NCBI GenBank assembly: GCA_002404895.1
Contig: DHKO01000020.1
Coordinates: 1-52,241, forward strand
DNA from: Treponema sp. UBA4692
GTDB taxonomy: Bacteria > Spirochaetota > Spirochaetia > Treponematales > Treponemataceae
DNA: 52,241 bases
Reading direction: 5' to 3'
Part shown: positions 7,346 through 15,089 of the stretch, one piece after another
Numbering within the stretch: the first letter of the stretch is position 1
Layout: each line of letters begins with the position of its first letter
Position numbers and translations under genes: made by a program
Notes under the pieces: model-generated
Told to the model about the DNA's origin: nothing
The model's database searches: none
Seen by the model: the letters and a program-made list of their open reading frames with translations, nothing else

Positions 7346-8717
7346 ACCGTTTTCTACCTACAATATAATATCCTGAAAGCGCAAAAGAAATCAAAGCGAA
7401 CGAAAGAAGCAGAACCGCGCCGAATTTTTCAGATGAGGAAAGTTTTCCTTTTGAATATCCGTAAGACAAGGATTTTCCCTGCTCCATCATCATTTTTTCA
7501 AGCGAAGGATAATCGAGCGACTCAACCTGCTTCGAGACAGAATCTCTGAATTTGCTGTCGTAAACATACATTTTGGAATCGTATTCCGTTATAAGCCCGT
7601 CATTTTCAATATAGTCAGGAATCGAGACAGTGTCTCCGTCTTTCGGAGATGAGTCATTTTCGGAAAGTCTTCTATATGGAAAAGTTATTGTGTTCCAGCT
7701 CCAATCCAAAAAGTCAGAAAAGCCAGGCAAAGCCTCGTCATTTTTTGAGACAGGAGACGGAAGAGCCGGCGTTGAGGAATCGTTTCCGGCATTTGAGACG
7801 TGCCCGAGGAAAAAGAAAGATGAAAAAAGAATCAAAATCACAGCGCACATCAAGCCCATAAGACGGATTCCGTTCCGACCGACAATCGGAACCATTTTTG
7901 ACGACATAATCATGACAGGCTTGAAACTGTATTTCGAATTTTGCCATTCCTCAAAAAATCTGTAAAGATAAACGCACGAAAAAGACGCGAGAACCGTCAA
8001 GAGATAAAAAGCCGCGTTCGCAAGCGACGAAAAAATCAGAATCAAAAGCGGAGATGAGGCAAAAACAAGCGCGTAAGGCGAATTAAAAAAAGTTTTTCTG
8101 CACCGCCGCCGTCCCCAAATTTTCTGCAAAAGAAAAAACGAGAACATCAAAAAGACAGAGGCAGCCGAAACCGTGTAAAGCGGCCGGCAGAAAGCAAAAA
8201 CCAGCGAAAAAAAAGCTGAGAAAGCAAAAAATTTCTTATTCTGTGAAAAATAAAGGAGAACAAGCGCGAAAACAAGCGCGGTTATCGGGGAAATCCACGG
8301 AAAAGCAGTTTTTCCGTCTCCGCCGCAGACCGTTCCCTGAAAAGCCGAAATTTCAAAAGCGGACTTTCCGATATTTTTCGACTGTCCGTCTGGAATATAA
8401 AAGACGCGCGCGGATTTCGTCCTGTCTGTGAAAAATCCGTTCCGTCTGTAAATATAAGAATTTTCTTTTTGAATCTGAACAGGACTCACTGGCGACATAA
8501 CAGGATACTTTTGGTTTCCCTGAGAAATCACGCCCTCGCAGCCGTTTTTTTCAAGCACATAGAGAATATCGCTTTCAGAAAGGCTGTTTGAATAAACATA
8601 AAAAATCTCGTAGCCTTTCCAGAGCTTTGAAACAGGAACTGTCCGGAAAGCGAACATAAAAACGAGAGAAAAAATAAAAATTCCAAGAGAAACAAAAGCC
8701 GCAGGTTTGATTTTCAT
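7329..8717 (-). CDS. Unknown polytopic membrane protein of the Rnf-like operon
   Basis: 462 residues; I do not recognise a family. A first membrane helix (about 8-26) is followed by an extracytoplasmic domain of roughly 110 residues, a cluster of hydrophobic segments (about 138-260), a further helix near 285-306, a large soluble loop rich in D, S and Y (about 310-430), and a last helix near 435-453 ending in RKRYGLSI. The topology suggests two extracytoplasmic domains. The start overlaps the DUF212 stop as ATGA, and the gene runs 17 nt into rnfC, so it is translated as part of the operon. I infer an accessory or assembly role for the Rnf-like complex from context only. Confidence 0.8.
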   Translation of the reverse strand: MKIKPAAFVSLGIFIFSLVFMFAFRTVPVSKLWKGYEIFYVYSNSLSESDILYVLEKNGCEGVISQGNQKYPVMSPVSPVQIQKENSYIYRRNGFFTDRTKSARVFYIPDGQSKNIGKSAFEISAFQGTVCGGDGKTAFPWISPITALVFALVLLYFSQNKKFFAFSAFFSLVFAFCRPLYTVSAASVFLMFSFFLLQKIWGRRRCRKTFFNSPYALVFASSPLLILIFSSLANAAFYLLTVLASFSCVYLYRFFEEWQNSKYSFKPVMIMSSKMVPIVGRNGIRLMGLMCAVILILFSSFFFLGHVSNAGNDSSTPALPSPVSKNDEALPGFSDFLDWSWNTITFPYRRLSENDSSPKDGDTVSIPDYIENDGLITEYDSKMYVYDSKFRDSVSKQVESLDYPSLEKMMMEQGKSLSYGYSKGKLSSSEKFGAVLLLSFALISFALSGYYIVGRKRYGLSI

Positions 8718-9196
8718 AGAACTGAAAATGCGACTCCAATAAAAAATCCCAAAAGACTTCCGACAAAAACTTCCATCGGCGAATGTCCGTTCACTTCTTT
8801 CAGTTTCTGATAATCTTCAAGAAGACCTTTTTTCTTCAACGTCTCGCCAATCTCGTTGATTCTCCTCGCCTGAAAGCCGTTCGCGCGTCGCACGCCGACA
8901 GCATCGCGGATTGTCACAAGAAAGAAAACGAATGCAAGAATGAAAATATCAGAATCGAAACCCGAGCGGAATCCAATCATCGTGCAAAGACACGCAGTAA
9001 TCGAGGAATGGCTCGAAGGCATGCTTCCCGTCCGCCAGAACAAAAGCTCGAACAAATCCTTGAAGCTATGAATTTTTCCAAAGAAAAGCTTGATTGCGGT
9101 TTTTATGAACTGGGCAGAAAACCAGCTGAAAATGCAGCCCAAGAAAAGCGGGCTTCCCAAAAGTGTCTGAATCTGATTTTCTGCGGCATCCAACAT
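8714..9196 (-). CDS. Divergent PAP2 family (DUF212) membrane protein
   Basis: 160 residues. The signature RTGSMPSSHSS (residues about 56-66), VTIRDAVGVRRANGFQA and the C-terminal VNGHSPMEVFVGSLLG are hallmark blocks of the DUF212/divergent PAP2 family, usually annotated as an acid phosphatase/vanadium haloperoxidase-related protein. These proteins are small, with three or four membrane helices; true substrates are not established. It is the promoter-proximal gene of the nine-gene operon, and its stop overlaps the next ATG. No Shine-Dalgarno sequence precedes the ATG; the promoter lies only 9 nt upstream. Confidence 0.88.
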   Translation of the reverse strand: MLDAAENQIQTLLGSPLFLGCIFSWFSAQFIKTAIKLFFGKIHSFKDLFELLFWRTGSMPSSHSSITACLCTMIGFRSGFDSDIFILAFVFFLVTIRDAVGVRRANGFQARRINEIGETLKKKGLLEDYQKLKEVNGHSPMEVFVGSLLGFFIGVAFSVL

Positions 9197-9205
9197 AGGC
9201 TTATA

Positions 9206-9234
9206 ATTTTAACGATTGAAATCTTTATATTCAA
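9206..9234 (-). promoter_or_regulatory. Promoter of the Rnf-like operon
   Basis: Minus strand TTGAAT (9229-9234), 17 nt spacer, TAAAAT (9206-9211); the ATG of the first gene lies 9 nt beyond the -10. The -35 hexamer overlaps that of the divergent rluA promoter almost completely. Confidence 0.65.
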
Positions 9235-9258
9235 GACAAGATTTTTCCATTATATTTT
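9230..9258 (+). promoter_or_regulatory. Promoter of the rluA-type gene
   Basis: TTCAAG (9230-9235), 17 nt spacer, TATTTT (9253-9258), then 7 nt to the ATG at 9266. No ribosome site fits between, so the transcript is predicted to start at or next to the ATG. Shares its -35 region with the divergent operon promoter. Confidence 0.55.
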
Positions 9259-9265
9259 AATTGCT

Positions 9266-10276
9266 ATGAATTTTGTTCATTTTAAGGCGGGAAAAGACGA
9301 CAGCGGAAGAAGGTTCGACAGAATCATCAGGCGTTTTCTAAGCGAGGAATCAATTTCTTCTATTTATAAGTCATTGCGGAAAGGTCTGATAAAACTGAAC
9401 GGCAAAAAATGCGACGGAAGCGCGAAAGTTTTTGAAGACGACGGCATTCAGATTGCGGATTTTCTTGTCTCAAAAAACGAAAAAGCTTCCGGGCAAAATT
9501 TATATAAAAATGAAAAAATCGCAAAGCCGCTTCCAGAATCCATGGTAATTTTCCGAAACGAAGACATTCTGATTTTGAACAAGCCTTACGACATCGCTTC
9601 TCAAGGCGGAAACGGCAAAACGTCTCTTTCAGACATGGTGAAAAGCGATTGGGAATTTCATCACCAAAAAAAAGACTCGCTTTCTTTCTCGCCAGGTCCG
9701 CTCCATCGCCTAGACAGAAAGACTTCTGGAATTCTCGTGTTCTCGCAGAGCCTGAAAGGCGCGAAATATTTTTCTGAAATCATAAAAAATCATACGGCGC
9801 GGAAAATCTATCTCGGGCTTTGCCAGGGAAATTTAAAATCAAAACAAAGCTGGAATGACGAAATCTCGAAAACAGAATCAGAAGATTCAAAATCCCAAAA
9901 AAACACATTCAAGACTGTGGAAATCGGGGCGGGAAACGAGAATTCAAAGACAGCTGTAACGCACGCCTATCCGCTCGCCCACGGAATTTTCCACGGAGCA
10001 AAGAAAACTGAAGTTACGCTTGTAAAATACGAGATTGAGACAGGAAGAACTCACCAAATCCGCGCGCAGTCGGCAAAGCACGGATTTCCGCTTCTAGGCG
10101 ACACGGCTTACGGCGGAGAAAAAATCGACGCTTCCAAATACGGGCGGGACTTTTTTCTTCATGCGGCGGCTTTAATTCTTCCTGAGTCAAAAATCAAATG
10201 CGAGATTTCAGAAAATTTTAAGAAAATTCTTTCCGACTCTTTGATAAACCCGGACAAGGGCATTATAATTGGATAA
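9266..10276 (+). CDS. RluA-family 23S rRNA/tRNA pseudouridine synthase
   Basis: 336 residues from the ATG at 9266; an open frame continues further upstream, but it is antisense to the DUF212 gene and lacks family similarity. An S4-type RNA-binding N-terminus (RIIRRFLSEESISSIYKSLRKGLIKLNGK, about 19-48) is followed by the catalytic domain: LNKPYDIASQGG, the motif HRLDRKTSGIL containing the catalytic Asp, and the C-terminal GRTHQIRAQSAKHGFPLLGDTAYG. This order is that of RluC/RluD-like enzymes; which uridine is modified cannot be told. A short insertion (KTESEDSKSQKN) sits in the catalytic domain. It overlaps the next gene's likely TTG start by 8 nt. Confidence 0.93.
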   Translation: MNFVHFKAGKDDSGRRFDRIIRRFLSEESISSIYKSLRKGLIKLNGKKCDGSAKVFEDDGIQIADFLVSKNEKASGQNLYKNEKIAKPLPESMVIFRNEDILILNKPYDIASQGGNGKTSLSDMVKSDWEFHHQKKDSLSFSPGPLHRLDRKTSGILVFSQSLKGAKYFSEIIKNHTARKIYLGLCQGNLKSKQSWNDEISKTESEDSKSQKNTFKTVEIGAGNENSKTAVTHAYPLAHGIFHGAKKTEVTLVKYEIETGRTHQIRAQSAKHGFPLLGDTAYGGEKIDASKYGRDFFLHAAALILPESKIKCEISENFKKILSDSLINPDKGIIIG

Positions 10277-11240
10277 TATGGGTTTCAGTTTTGACAGTCT
10301 CCTGGATTATACAAAAGAGCTTCTCGGAATCAAAAAAAAAGGAATTCAAGTCTACGCGTTTTACGGGCCGAGCGGAACTGGAAAATCGTTTAGGGCAAAG
10401 CTTGTCGCGCAGAAATTCGGAATCAAGACGATTATCGATGACGGGCTTTTAATCAAGGACGATGAAATTCTCGCCGGACATTCGGCAAAGCTTGAAAAAA
10501 ACTACATGGGAGCTGTGCGCGTCGCGCTTTTTGACGACAAGGAGCACAGAGACGATGTCGCGCGCGCGATTCTCCAGAACAAAATCCGCAAGATTCTGAT
10601 TCTCGGAACATCTGAAAAAATGGTGAACAAGATTGCAATGCGACTTCAGCTTCCGCTTCCTGAAAAATACATAAAAATCGAGGACATAGCGACTCCAGAG
10701 CAAATGGATGAGGCGAGAAGAAGCCGGCAGATTGAGGGAAAGCACGTGATTCCTGTGCGCGCGTATGAAGTCAATGACAGAAACTATTCCAAAATCTTCG
10801 TGAATTCAATCAGAGTCTCGCTTGCAAAACGAAAAATTCTGACTTATATTCTTGAAAAATTATTCGGAGAAAGCAAAAACGAAAACGTTCCGTCGCAGAA
10901 CACAAGGCTTTTTGAGAAATCTGTCGTGAAGCCGTCTTTTTCGCAGAGCAAACGGAAAGAAGTTTCGCACGCAGTTCTTGCAAGAATGACATCTGAAATA
11001 ATTTCAGGATACAATGGCCGCGTCCACGTGAAAAAGCTTTCAATCAGAAACAGCAAGGCGGGCTATATCTTTATTCTCGTTTTGGACTTGCCGATGGAAA
11101 GAAATCTCACAGAAATCAGTCAGGAAATAAAAAACTGCATGATTTCCTCAATCGAGAAAAAATCAGGTGTGCTTGTCGAGGAAGTCTACATTGTGATTGA
11201 CAGGCTGCTCCGCCCGGAGCAAAACGAAAAATCAGCTTAG
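10269..11240 (+). CDS. P-loop ATPase with C-terminal Asp23/Gls24-like domain
   Basis: 323 residues from TTG at 10269, which has a good AAGGG ribosome site 8 nt upstream; an ATG at 10278 is the alternative. The N-terminus carries a Walker A (GPSGTGKS, about residues 33-40) with an AFYGPSGTGKSFRAKL context, then DDGLLIKDDEILAGHSAKLEKN and a nucleotide-binding core to about 190. After a linker rich in basic residues, the last 85 residues (VLARMTSEIISGYNGRVHVKKLSI through VEEVYIVIDRLL) resemble Asp23/Gls24 envelope-stress domains, including the EISQEIKNCMISSIEK helix and VEEVYIVI strand. The fusion suggests a membrane-stress-linked NTPase, but the function is unknown. Co-transcribed with rluA. 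Confidence 0.75.
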   Translation: MDNMGFSFDSLLDYTKELLGIKKKGIQVYAFYGPSGTGKSFRAKLVAQKFGIKTIIDDGLLIKDDEILAGHSAKLEKNYMGAVRVALFDDKEHRDDVARAILQNKIRKILILGTSEKMVNKIAMRLQLPLPEKYIKIEDIATPEQMDEARRSRQIEGKHVIPVRAYEVNDRNYSKIFVNSIRVSLAKRKILTYILEKLFGESKNENVPSQNTRLFEKSVVKPSFSQSKRKEVSHAVLARMTSEIISGYNGRVHVKKLSIRNSKAGYIFILVLDLPMERNLTEISQEIKNCMISSIEKKSGVLVEEVYIVIDRLLRPEQNEKSA

Positions 11241-11300
11241 AAACGGATTTTCATCAGAAAAAAACTGCTCAGAAAGCGGCATAAAAAGCAAAATCATATA

Positions 11301-11334
11301 AAAAAATTGGCTGTCTGAAACTCGCCAGACAGCC
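11301..11334 (-). terminator. Rho-independent terminator of pcnB
   Basis: Perfect 9-bp stem (11309-11317 with 11326-11334, GGCTGTCTG arm) and an 8-nt loop, followed on the minus strand by AATTTTTT. It lies 31 nt past the pcnB stop. Confidence 0.85.
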
Positions 11335-11365
11335 GAAAAATCTGAAAACTAAATTCTATCGTCTT

Positions 11366-12448
11366 CTATTTCTTTTTTTTCTTTCCGAGCCTAACACCGA
11401 CTCCAAGCTCCGCCATCGCGTTTTTTATCGCGAATTCAAGCTCTGTGCGCTGAGGATTCATCGGAAGAACAAAACGGCGAACCTCGTTCCAAGTGTGCGT
11501 GTAAAGCTCTCCCGCCGCTGATTTTGTCAGAATTTCCTTTTTCCAGTCCGTCAGGGAATTTATGAAATCATAAATCATAAATTTAAGCTTTGAGCCAAGC
11601 CTCGCATCGGGATTCGTGTTCACAAGGTTGTCCATCTCTTTCAGGTGAAGCATGTATTTTTTCTCGAAATCCTTGCTTTCATACATCAAATTGCAGGCAG
11701 CCGGCTGCAAATACATAAAAATATCAGTGTCAAGCGCGGCCGAAATTATGTCGTATGAATGGCCGGAATTTATGATTTTCAAAAGCTCTTCGGTAAGACG
11801 AGACGGAGAGACAGGCGACAAAAGATGCGCGGATTTTCTGATTTTTGACTTCAGCGAGTGCGGAAGACGGCAGCCAGTTGTCGCGCTGTATTTTACCGCG
11901 CGGAGCATTCGAACAGGATCCTCGACAAAAATCCTGTCGAGAGGAATCACAGGCCGGATAACTTTCTCGCGGATATCCTCAACGCCATGCACATAGTCAA
12001 TCACCTGCTCCTTCATCGGGTCGTAGTAAAGAGCGTTAAGCGAAAAATCCCGGCGCTGTACATCCTCATCCATTGTTCCGAACGCGTTTCCAACAGAGCC
12101 GTCAACAATCGAGCGGAAAGTAGAGACCTCAAAAATCTTCTGTCCGAAAAACACATGAACAAGACGAAATCTCTTTCCGATGATTCTTGAATTTCTGAAA
12201 AGTTTCTTGATTCTTGACGGAGTCGCCTCGGTCACAATGTCAAAATCCTTAGGCTTTTTTCCGACAATCAAATCGCGGACAGCTCCGCCGACAATAAACG
12301 CGTCGTAGCCACATTCCTTCAAATGGCTTATTACAAAAAGAGCATCCGGGTCGATTTTTTCAAGCTGAATTTTATGCTCGTCTTTAGTGTAAATGACAGC
12401 CTTTTTTACAGGGTGTCCCTTGCTGTCTGAAGAATAACGTATTAACAC
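11366..12448 (-). CDS. pcnB: Poly(A) polymerase / CCA-adding enzyme family nucleotidyltransferase
   Basis: 360 residues. The N-terminal head shows the class II nucleotidyltransferase signature: VGGAVRDLIVGKKPKDFDIVTEATP with the two catalytic carboxylates in DFD (about residues 67-75), then RIIGKRFRLVHVFFG and RRDFSLNALYYD. The motif for RNA-binding neck (VRMLRAVKYSATTGCRL, then SRLTEELLKI) follows. The start FRNSRIIGKRFRLVHV with Lys-rich C-terminus (GKKKKK) and the IGKRFRLVHV block resemble PcnB more than Cca, but a CCA-adding role cannot be excluded. GTG is the first plausible start; the promoter -10 ends 9 nt upstream and no strong ribosome site is seen. Monocistronic, with its own terminator. 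Confidence 0.9.
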   Translation of the reverse strand: MLIRYSSDSKGHPVKKAVIYTKDEHKIQLEKIDPDALFVISHLKECGYDAFIVGGAVRDLIVGKKPKDFDIVTEATPSRIKKLFRNSRIIGKRFRLVHVFFGQKIFEVSTFRSIVDGSVGNAFGTMDEDVQRRDFSLNALYYDPMKEQVIDYVHGVEDIREKVIRPVIPLDRIFVEDPVRMLRAVKYSATTGCRLPHSLKSKIRKSAHLLSPVSPSRLTEELLKIINSGHSYDIISAALDTDIFMYLQPAACNLMYESKDFEKKYMLHLKEMDNLVNTNPDARLGSKLKFMIYDFINSLTDWKKEILTKSAAGELYTHTWNEVRRFVLPMNPQRTELEFAIKNAMAELGVGVRLGKKKKK

Positions 12449-12457
12449 AATGTCTCT

Positions 12458-12486
12458 ATGTTATCTGTTTGTCCTAGATTTTTCAA
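12458..12486 (-). promoter_or_regulatory. Promoter of pcnB
   Basis: TTGAAA (12481-12486), 17 nt spacer, TAACAT (12458-12463); 9 nt to the GTG start, so the leader would be 2-3 nt or absent. Confidence 0.6.
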
Positions 12487-12797
12487 CTTATGGCGATTTT
12501 TCCGGAAATTTTTCAGCTGTTTCAGACTGCCAGAAGCAAAGTTTCCGTTTTTTCGCGGCTTAAACTTTTTGATTTTCAAGCAGTTCTGACAAAAACTTTG
12601 AAGAGCTCGAAAAAGATTTTCTGACTTCTTTAAGTTTTTGGCTTCCAACTTTCTCGTTTTTTTTGAGTTTTCAGAGCTTTCGAAAATTTCGTCAGCAAAA
12701 ATCGATTTTTGAATTTTTAAATTTTCTCATCTATGAAATAAAATTGAAATCAAATCTCCGAATTTTTTCATAAATTTCCCCGATTTTTTCTTAAATA
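12487..12797. other. AT-rich intergenic stretch without a recognised gene
   Basis: About 310 bp between the pcnB and purC promoters. It is rich in short A/T runs (gaaaattt, tttttga) and holds only a short minus-strand frame of low-complexity Lys/Asn-rich translation that resembles no family. No convincing hairpin, RNA gene or riboswitch fold was seen. Confidence 0.5.
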
Positions 12798-12826
12798 TTG
12801 TTCAGAAAACAAAATATCATTAAAAT
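12798..12826 (+). promoter_or_regulatory. Promoter of purC
   Basis: TTGTTC (12798-12803), 17 nt spacer, TAAAAT (12821-12826). The leader is about 18 nt and includes the AAGAGG ribosome site at 12836-12841. Confidence 0.65.
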
Positions 12827-12850
12827 ATCCTCCATAAGAGGTTTACGGAT

Positions 12851-13717
12851 ATGAAAAAGATTATCAGCGGAAAAGTCCGCGAGGTTTATGACTTGGAAGA
12901 CGGAAGAATGGTGATTGTCACAACCGACCGAATTTCCGCTTTTGACGTTATTCTGCCTACGATGATTACAGACAAGGGCAAAGTTCTCAACGCGCTTTCA
13001 AATTTCTGGTTTGAGTACACAGGCGACATCGTTAAGAACCATATGATTTCATCAAATCTTAAAGATATGCCGAAGGAATTCCAGAAGCCTGAGTTTGAGG
13101 GACGCACAATTCTCGTAAAGAAGCTCAAAATGATTCCTTATGAGGTTATCGTTCGCGGATATATGTTCGGCTCAATGTACGAGGCTTACAAAAAAGGCGA
13201 GCCTTTTCTCGGACACAAATTTGAAAAGGAATACCAGCAGGCAGAAAAGCTCGATGAACCGATTGTGACTCCGTCAACAAAGGCAGCCGAGGGACACGAC
13301 ATCAACGTTACAATCGACTACATGAAAAAAGACCTTGACGAGAAATTTCCTGGAAAAGACCTCGGAAGCAAAATCGAAAAGACAGCGCTTGCAATCTACA
13401 AGAAATGCTACGAGCACGCGCTTAAAAACGGGATCATCATAGCGGACACAAAATTTGAGTTCGGACTTGACGAGAATGGCGACCTTGTTCTTGGCGACGA
13501 GGTTCTCACACCGGACTCAAGCCGGTTCTGGAACAAGGACACTTACAAAGTCGGAACAAGCCCTGCAAGCTACGACAAGCAGTTTATCAGAGACTGGCTC
13601 AAGGCGAACAATCTCGCAGGCGACCCGAAAATCAAGAGCGTTCCAGCCGATGTTGTCGCAGAGACTTCAAAGCTTTACCACGAGTGCGTAAAAAAGATTA
13701 CAGGAAAAGACCTGTAA
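12851..13717 (+). CDS. purC: SAICAR synthetase (phosphoribosylaminoimidazole-succinocarboxamide synthase)
   Basis: 288 residues. PurC joins CAIR and aspartate with ATP in purine synthesis. The sequence begins with SGKVREVYDLEDGRMVIVTTDRISAFDVILP, the ATP-binding signature of the family, and contains EVIVRGYMFGSMYEAYKKG, TPSTKAAEGHDINVT, and IADTKFEFGLDENGDLVLGDEVLTPDSSRFW, the conserved catalytic and substrate blocks. Length matches the longer eukaryote/Bacteroidetes-like class of PurC (about 290) rather than the 237-residue enterobacterial form. A good AAGAGG ribosome site sits 9 nt before the ATG. It stands alone, with promoter and terminator, not in a pur operon. Confidence 0.97.
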   Translation: MKKIISGKVREVYDLEDGRMVIVTTDRISAFDVILPTMITDKGKVLNALSNFWFEYTGDIVKNHMISSNLKDMPKEFQKPEFEGRTILVKKLKMIPYEVIVRGYMFGSMYEAYKKGEPFLGHKFEKEYQQAEKLDEPIVTPSTKAAEGHDINVTIDYMKKDLDEKFPGKDLGSKIEKTALAIYKKCYEHALKNGIIIADTKFEFGLDENGDLVLGDEVLTPDSSRFWNKDTYKVGTSPASYDKQFIRDWLKANNLAGDPKIKSVPADVVAETSKLYHECVKKITGKDL

Positions 13718-13749
13718 GATAAGGCAAAGCAAAACTAAAATCTGAGCAA

Positions 13750-13796
13750 AAGGAAAACTTGCCGGGATTAAAAACTGGCAGTTTTCCTTTTTTTTA
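13750..13796 (+). terminator. Rho-independent terminator of purC
   Basis: Stem of 13 bp with one bulged T (13750-13763 with 13777-13789, AAGGAAAAC...GTTTTCCTT), a 13-nt loop and a run of eight T. Confidence 0.9.
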
Positions 13797-13924
13797 TTGC
13801 AATTTTGAGCAAGATAATAAATTATTATAAGAAAACCGTTCTATAGATATTTTAGATATTTTCATTTTTGTAAGGAAAATTTTCACATGAATTTTCCACA
13901 GAAAAAATTATGTTTTTTATCTTT

Positions 13925-15043
13925 CTACTCTGCTTTTTCAAGAGATTTCAAAACTTCAAGTGTCTCATCAGCGGTTTTCTCCCAGCTGAATCTCTTTGCC
14001 CATTCAAGCCCTTCGACAATCAGTTTTTTTCTTAGCTTTTTGTCCGTGGCGATTTTTTCCATCGCGTCTGCCATCTCGCCAAGATTTGTGCTGTCAAAGA
14101 AAATCGCTTTTTCGCAGGCTACCTCGCTTAAAGCCCCGGCTTTAGAGCAGGCAACAGGAACACCGGTCGCCATCGCCTCAAGAACAGGAAGCCCCACCCC
14201 CTCGATTTCAGACGGAAAAAGGCAGGCTTCAGCCCCGGCATACAAGGCAGGAAAAGTTTCATGCGGAAAATATCCTGTAAGAAAAATATCGCACGCAAAC
14301 TCTGCCTCAAAAGCCGTTTTTCTCACTTCCTCAAAATTCTCTCCCTCGTTTCCAGCCAGAACAAGACGGTGCGGCAGTCCCGTTTTCTTCTTGAAAATAT
14401 CAAAAGCCTTTATAAGCTCCACGTGTCTCTTTAAAGGCGACGACATCGTTGATGAATAAATAAAATAAGGCCGCTTGACTGAAAACGGATTTATCTCGAC
14501 AAAATCATTCGAGAACATATCGGTCTGATAGAACATCGAATGGTCGATTCCGTTATGAATCACGATAATTTTGTCCTGCCTGATTCCGATTTTTTTCAAG
14601 TCTTTTTTTATAAAATTGCTCGCGGCGATTATCTTGTCAACTTTTTTAAGTCCGCGCTTCAAGGAAAGCCGCTCCCAAAAATTCTTCGAGTCGAAAAGGT
14701 TCTGCACAATATCGTTCACAACAGCAACTGAAGGAATCTTGAAAAGGCATGGCAAAACGTTGGCGGCAGCAGGAAAAAGCATCGCGTCGTATTTCTGTTT
14801 TTTTCCAAAATGATTGCAAAGAAACATATGCCAAAACTTTTCAGCTTTTTCATTGTCAGGAAGAATGACCGATTCAAAAGCAAGGCTGTTCTCCCGCGCG
14901 TAAGTGTAGCGGTCGATTTCCGCGCCGAAAAGTTCGAATGTGATTTCATCTGTATTCTTGAATTTCTGGACAAGAGATGAAAAATAGGAGCCGATTCCCG
15001 AGCGGCCGTGTCCACATTCAAAAGTATCGATACCGATTTTCAT
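13925..15043 (-). CDS. Glycosyltransferase family 4-type (GT-B)
   Basis: 372 residues from the ATG at 15043 (MKIGIDTFECGHGRSGIGSYFSSL, the typical GT4 start with GIG loop); an open frame continues upstream but lies past the promoter. C-terminal UDP/GDP-sugar domain: RPYFIYSSTMSSPLKRHVELIKAF, LVLAGNEG, DIFLTGYFPHETFPALYAGAEACLFPSEIEGVGLPVLEAMATGVPVACSKAGALSEV with the EX7E-type pair (E in SEIEG and E in VLEAM). Acts in the cytoplasm on an envelope or storage glycan acceptor that cannot be named. It is divergent from the helicase gene, with 46 bp between start codons. Confidence 0.88.
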   Translation of the reverse strand: MKIGIDTFECGHGRSGIGSYFSSLVQKFKNTDEITFELFGAEIDRYTYARENSLAFESVILPDNEKAEKFWHMFLCNHFGKKQKYDAMLFPAAANVLPCLFKIPSVAVVNDIVQNLFDSKNFWERLSLKRGLKKVDKIIAASNFIKKDLKKIGIRQDKIIVIHNGIDHSMFYQTDMFSNDFVEINPFSVKRPYFIYSSTMSSPLKRHVELIKAFDIFKKKTGLPHRLVLAGNEGENFEEVRKTAFEAEFACDIFLTGYFPHETFPALYAGAEACLFPSEIEGVGLPVLEAMATGVPVACSKAGALSEVACEKAIFFDSTNLGEMADAMEKIATDKKLRKKLIVEGLEWAKRFSWEKTADETLEVLKSLEKAE

Positions 15044-15049
15044 TCGGGT

Positions 15050-15058
15050 ATTGTAGCA
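15050..15058 (-). promoter_or_regulatory. Extended -10 promoter of the glycosyltransferase gene
   Basis: Minus strand TGC-TACAAT; -10 at 15050-15055, 6 nt before the ATG. No good -35; the TGn extension fits an extended -10 promoter. Predicted leaderless. Confidence 0.5.
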
Positions 15059-15073
15059 AGTTTTAATTTTCCG

Positions 15074-15082
15074 TGCTATAGT
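15074..15082 (+). promoter_or_regulatory. Extended -10 promoter of the DEAD-box helicase gene
   Basis: TGC-TATAGT; -10 at 15077-15082, 7 nt before the ATG at 15090. Forms a near inverted repeat with the divergent glycosyltransferase promoter 21 bp away. Confidence 0.5.
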
Positions 15083-15089
15083 AGTGGTT

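Noticed and set aside
8783..9265. Upstream extension of the RluA-family frame
   Set aside because: It is antisense to the DUF212 gene and lies upstream of the promoter; the family N-terminus begins at the ATG at 9266.
12442..12648. 68-codon minus-strand frame upstream of pcnB
   Set aside because: Low-complexity Lys/Asn-rich translation that overlaps the pcnB promoter and start, with no ribosome site.
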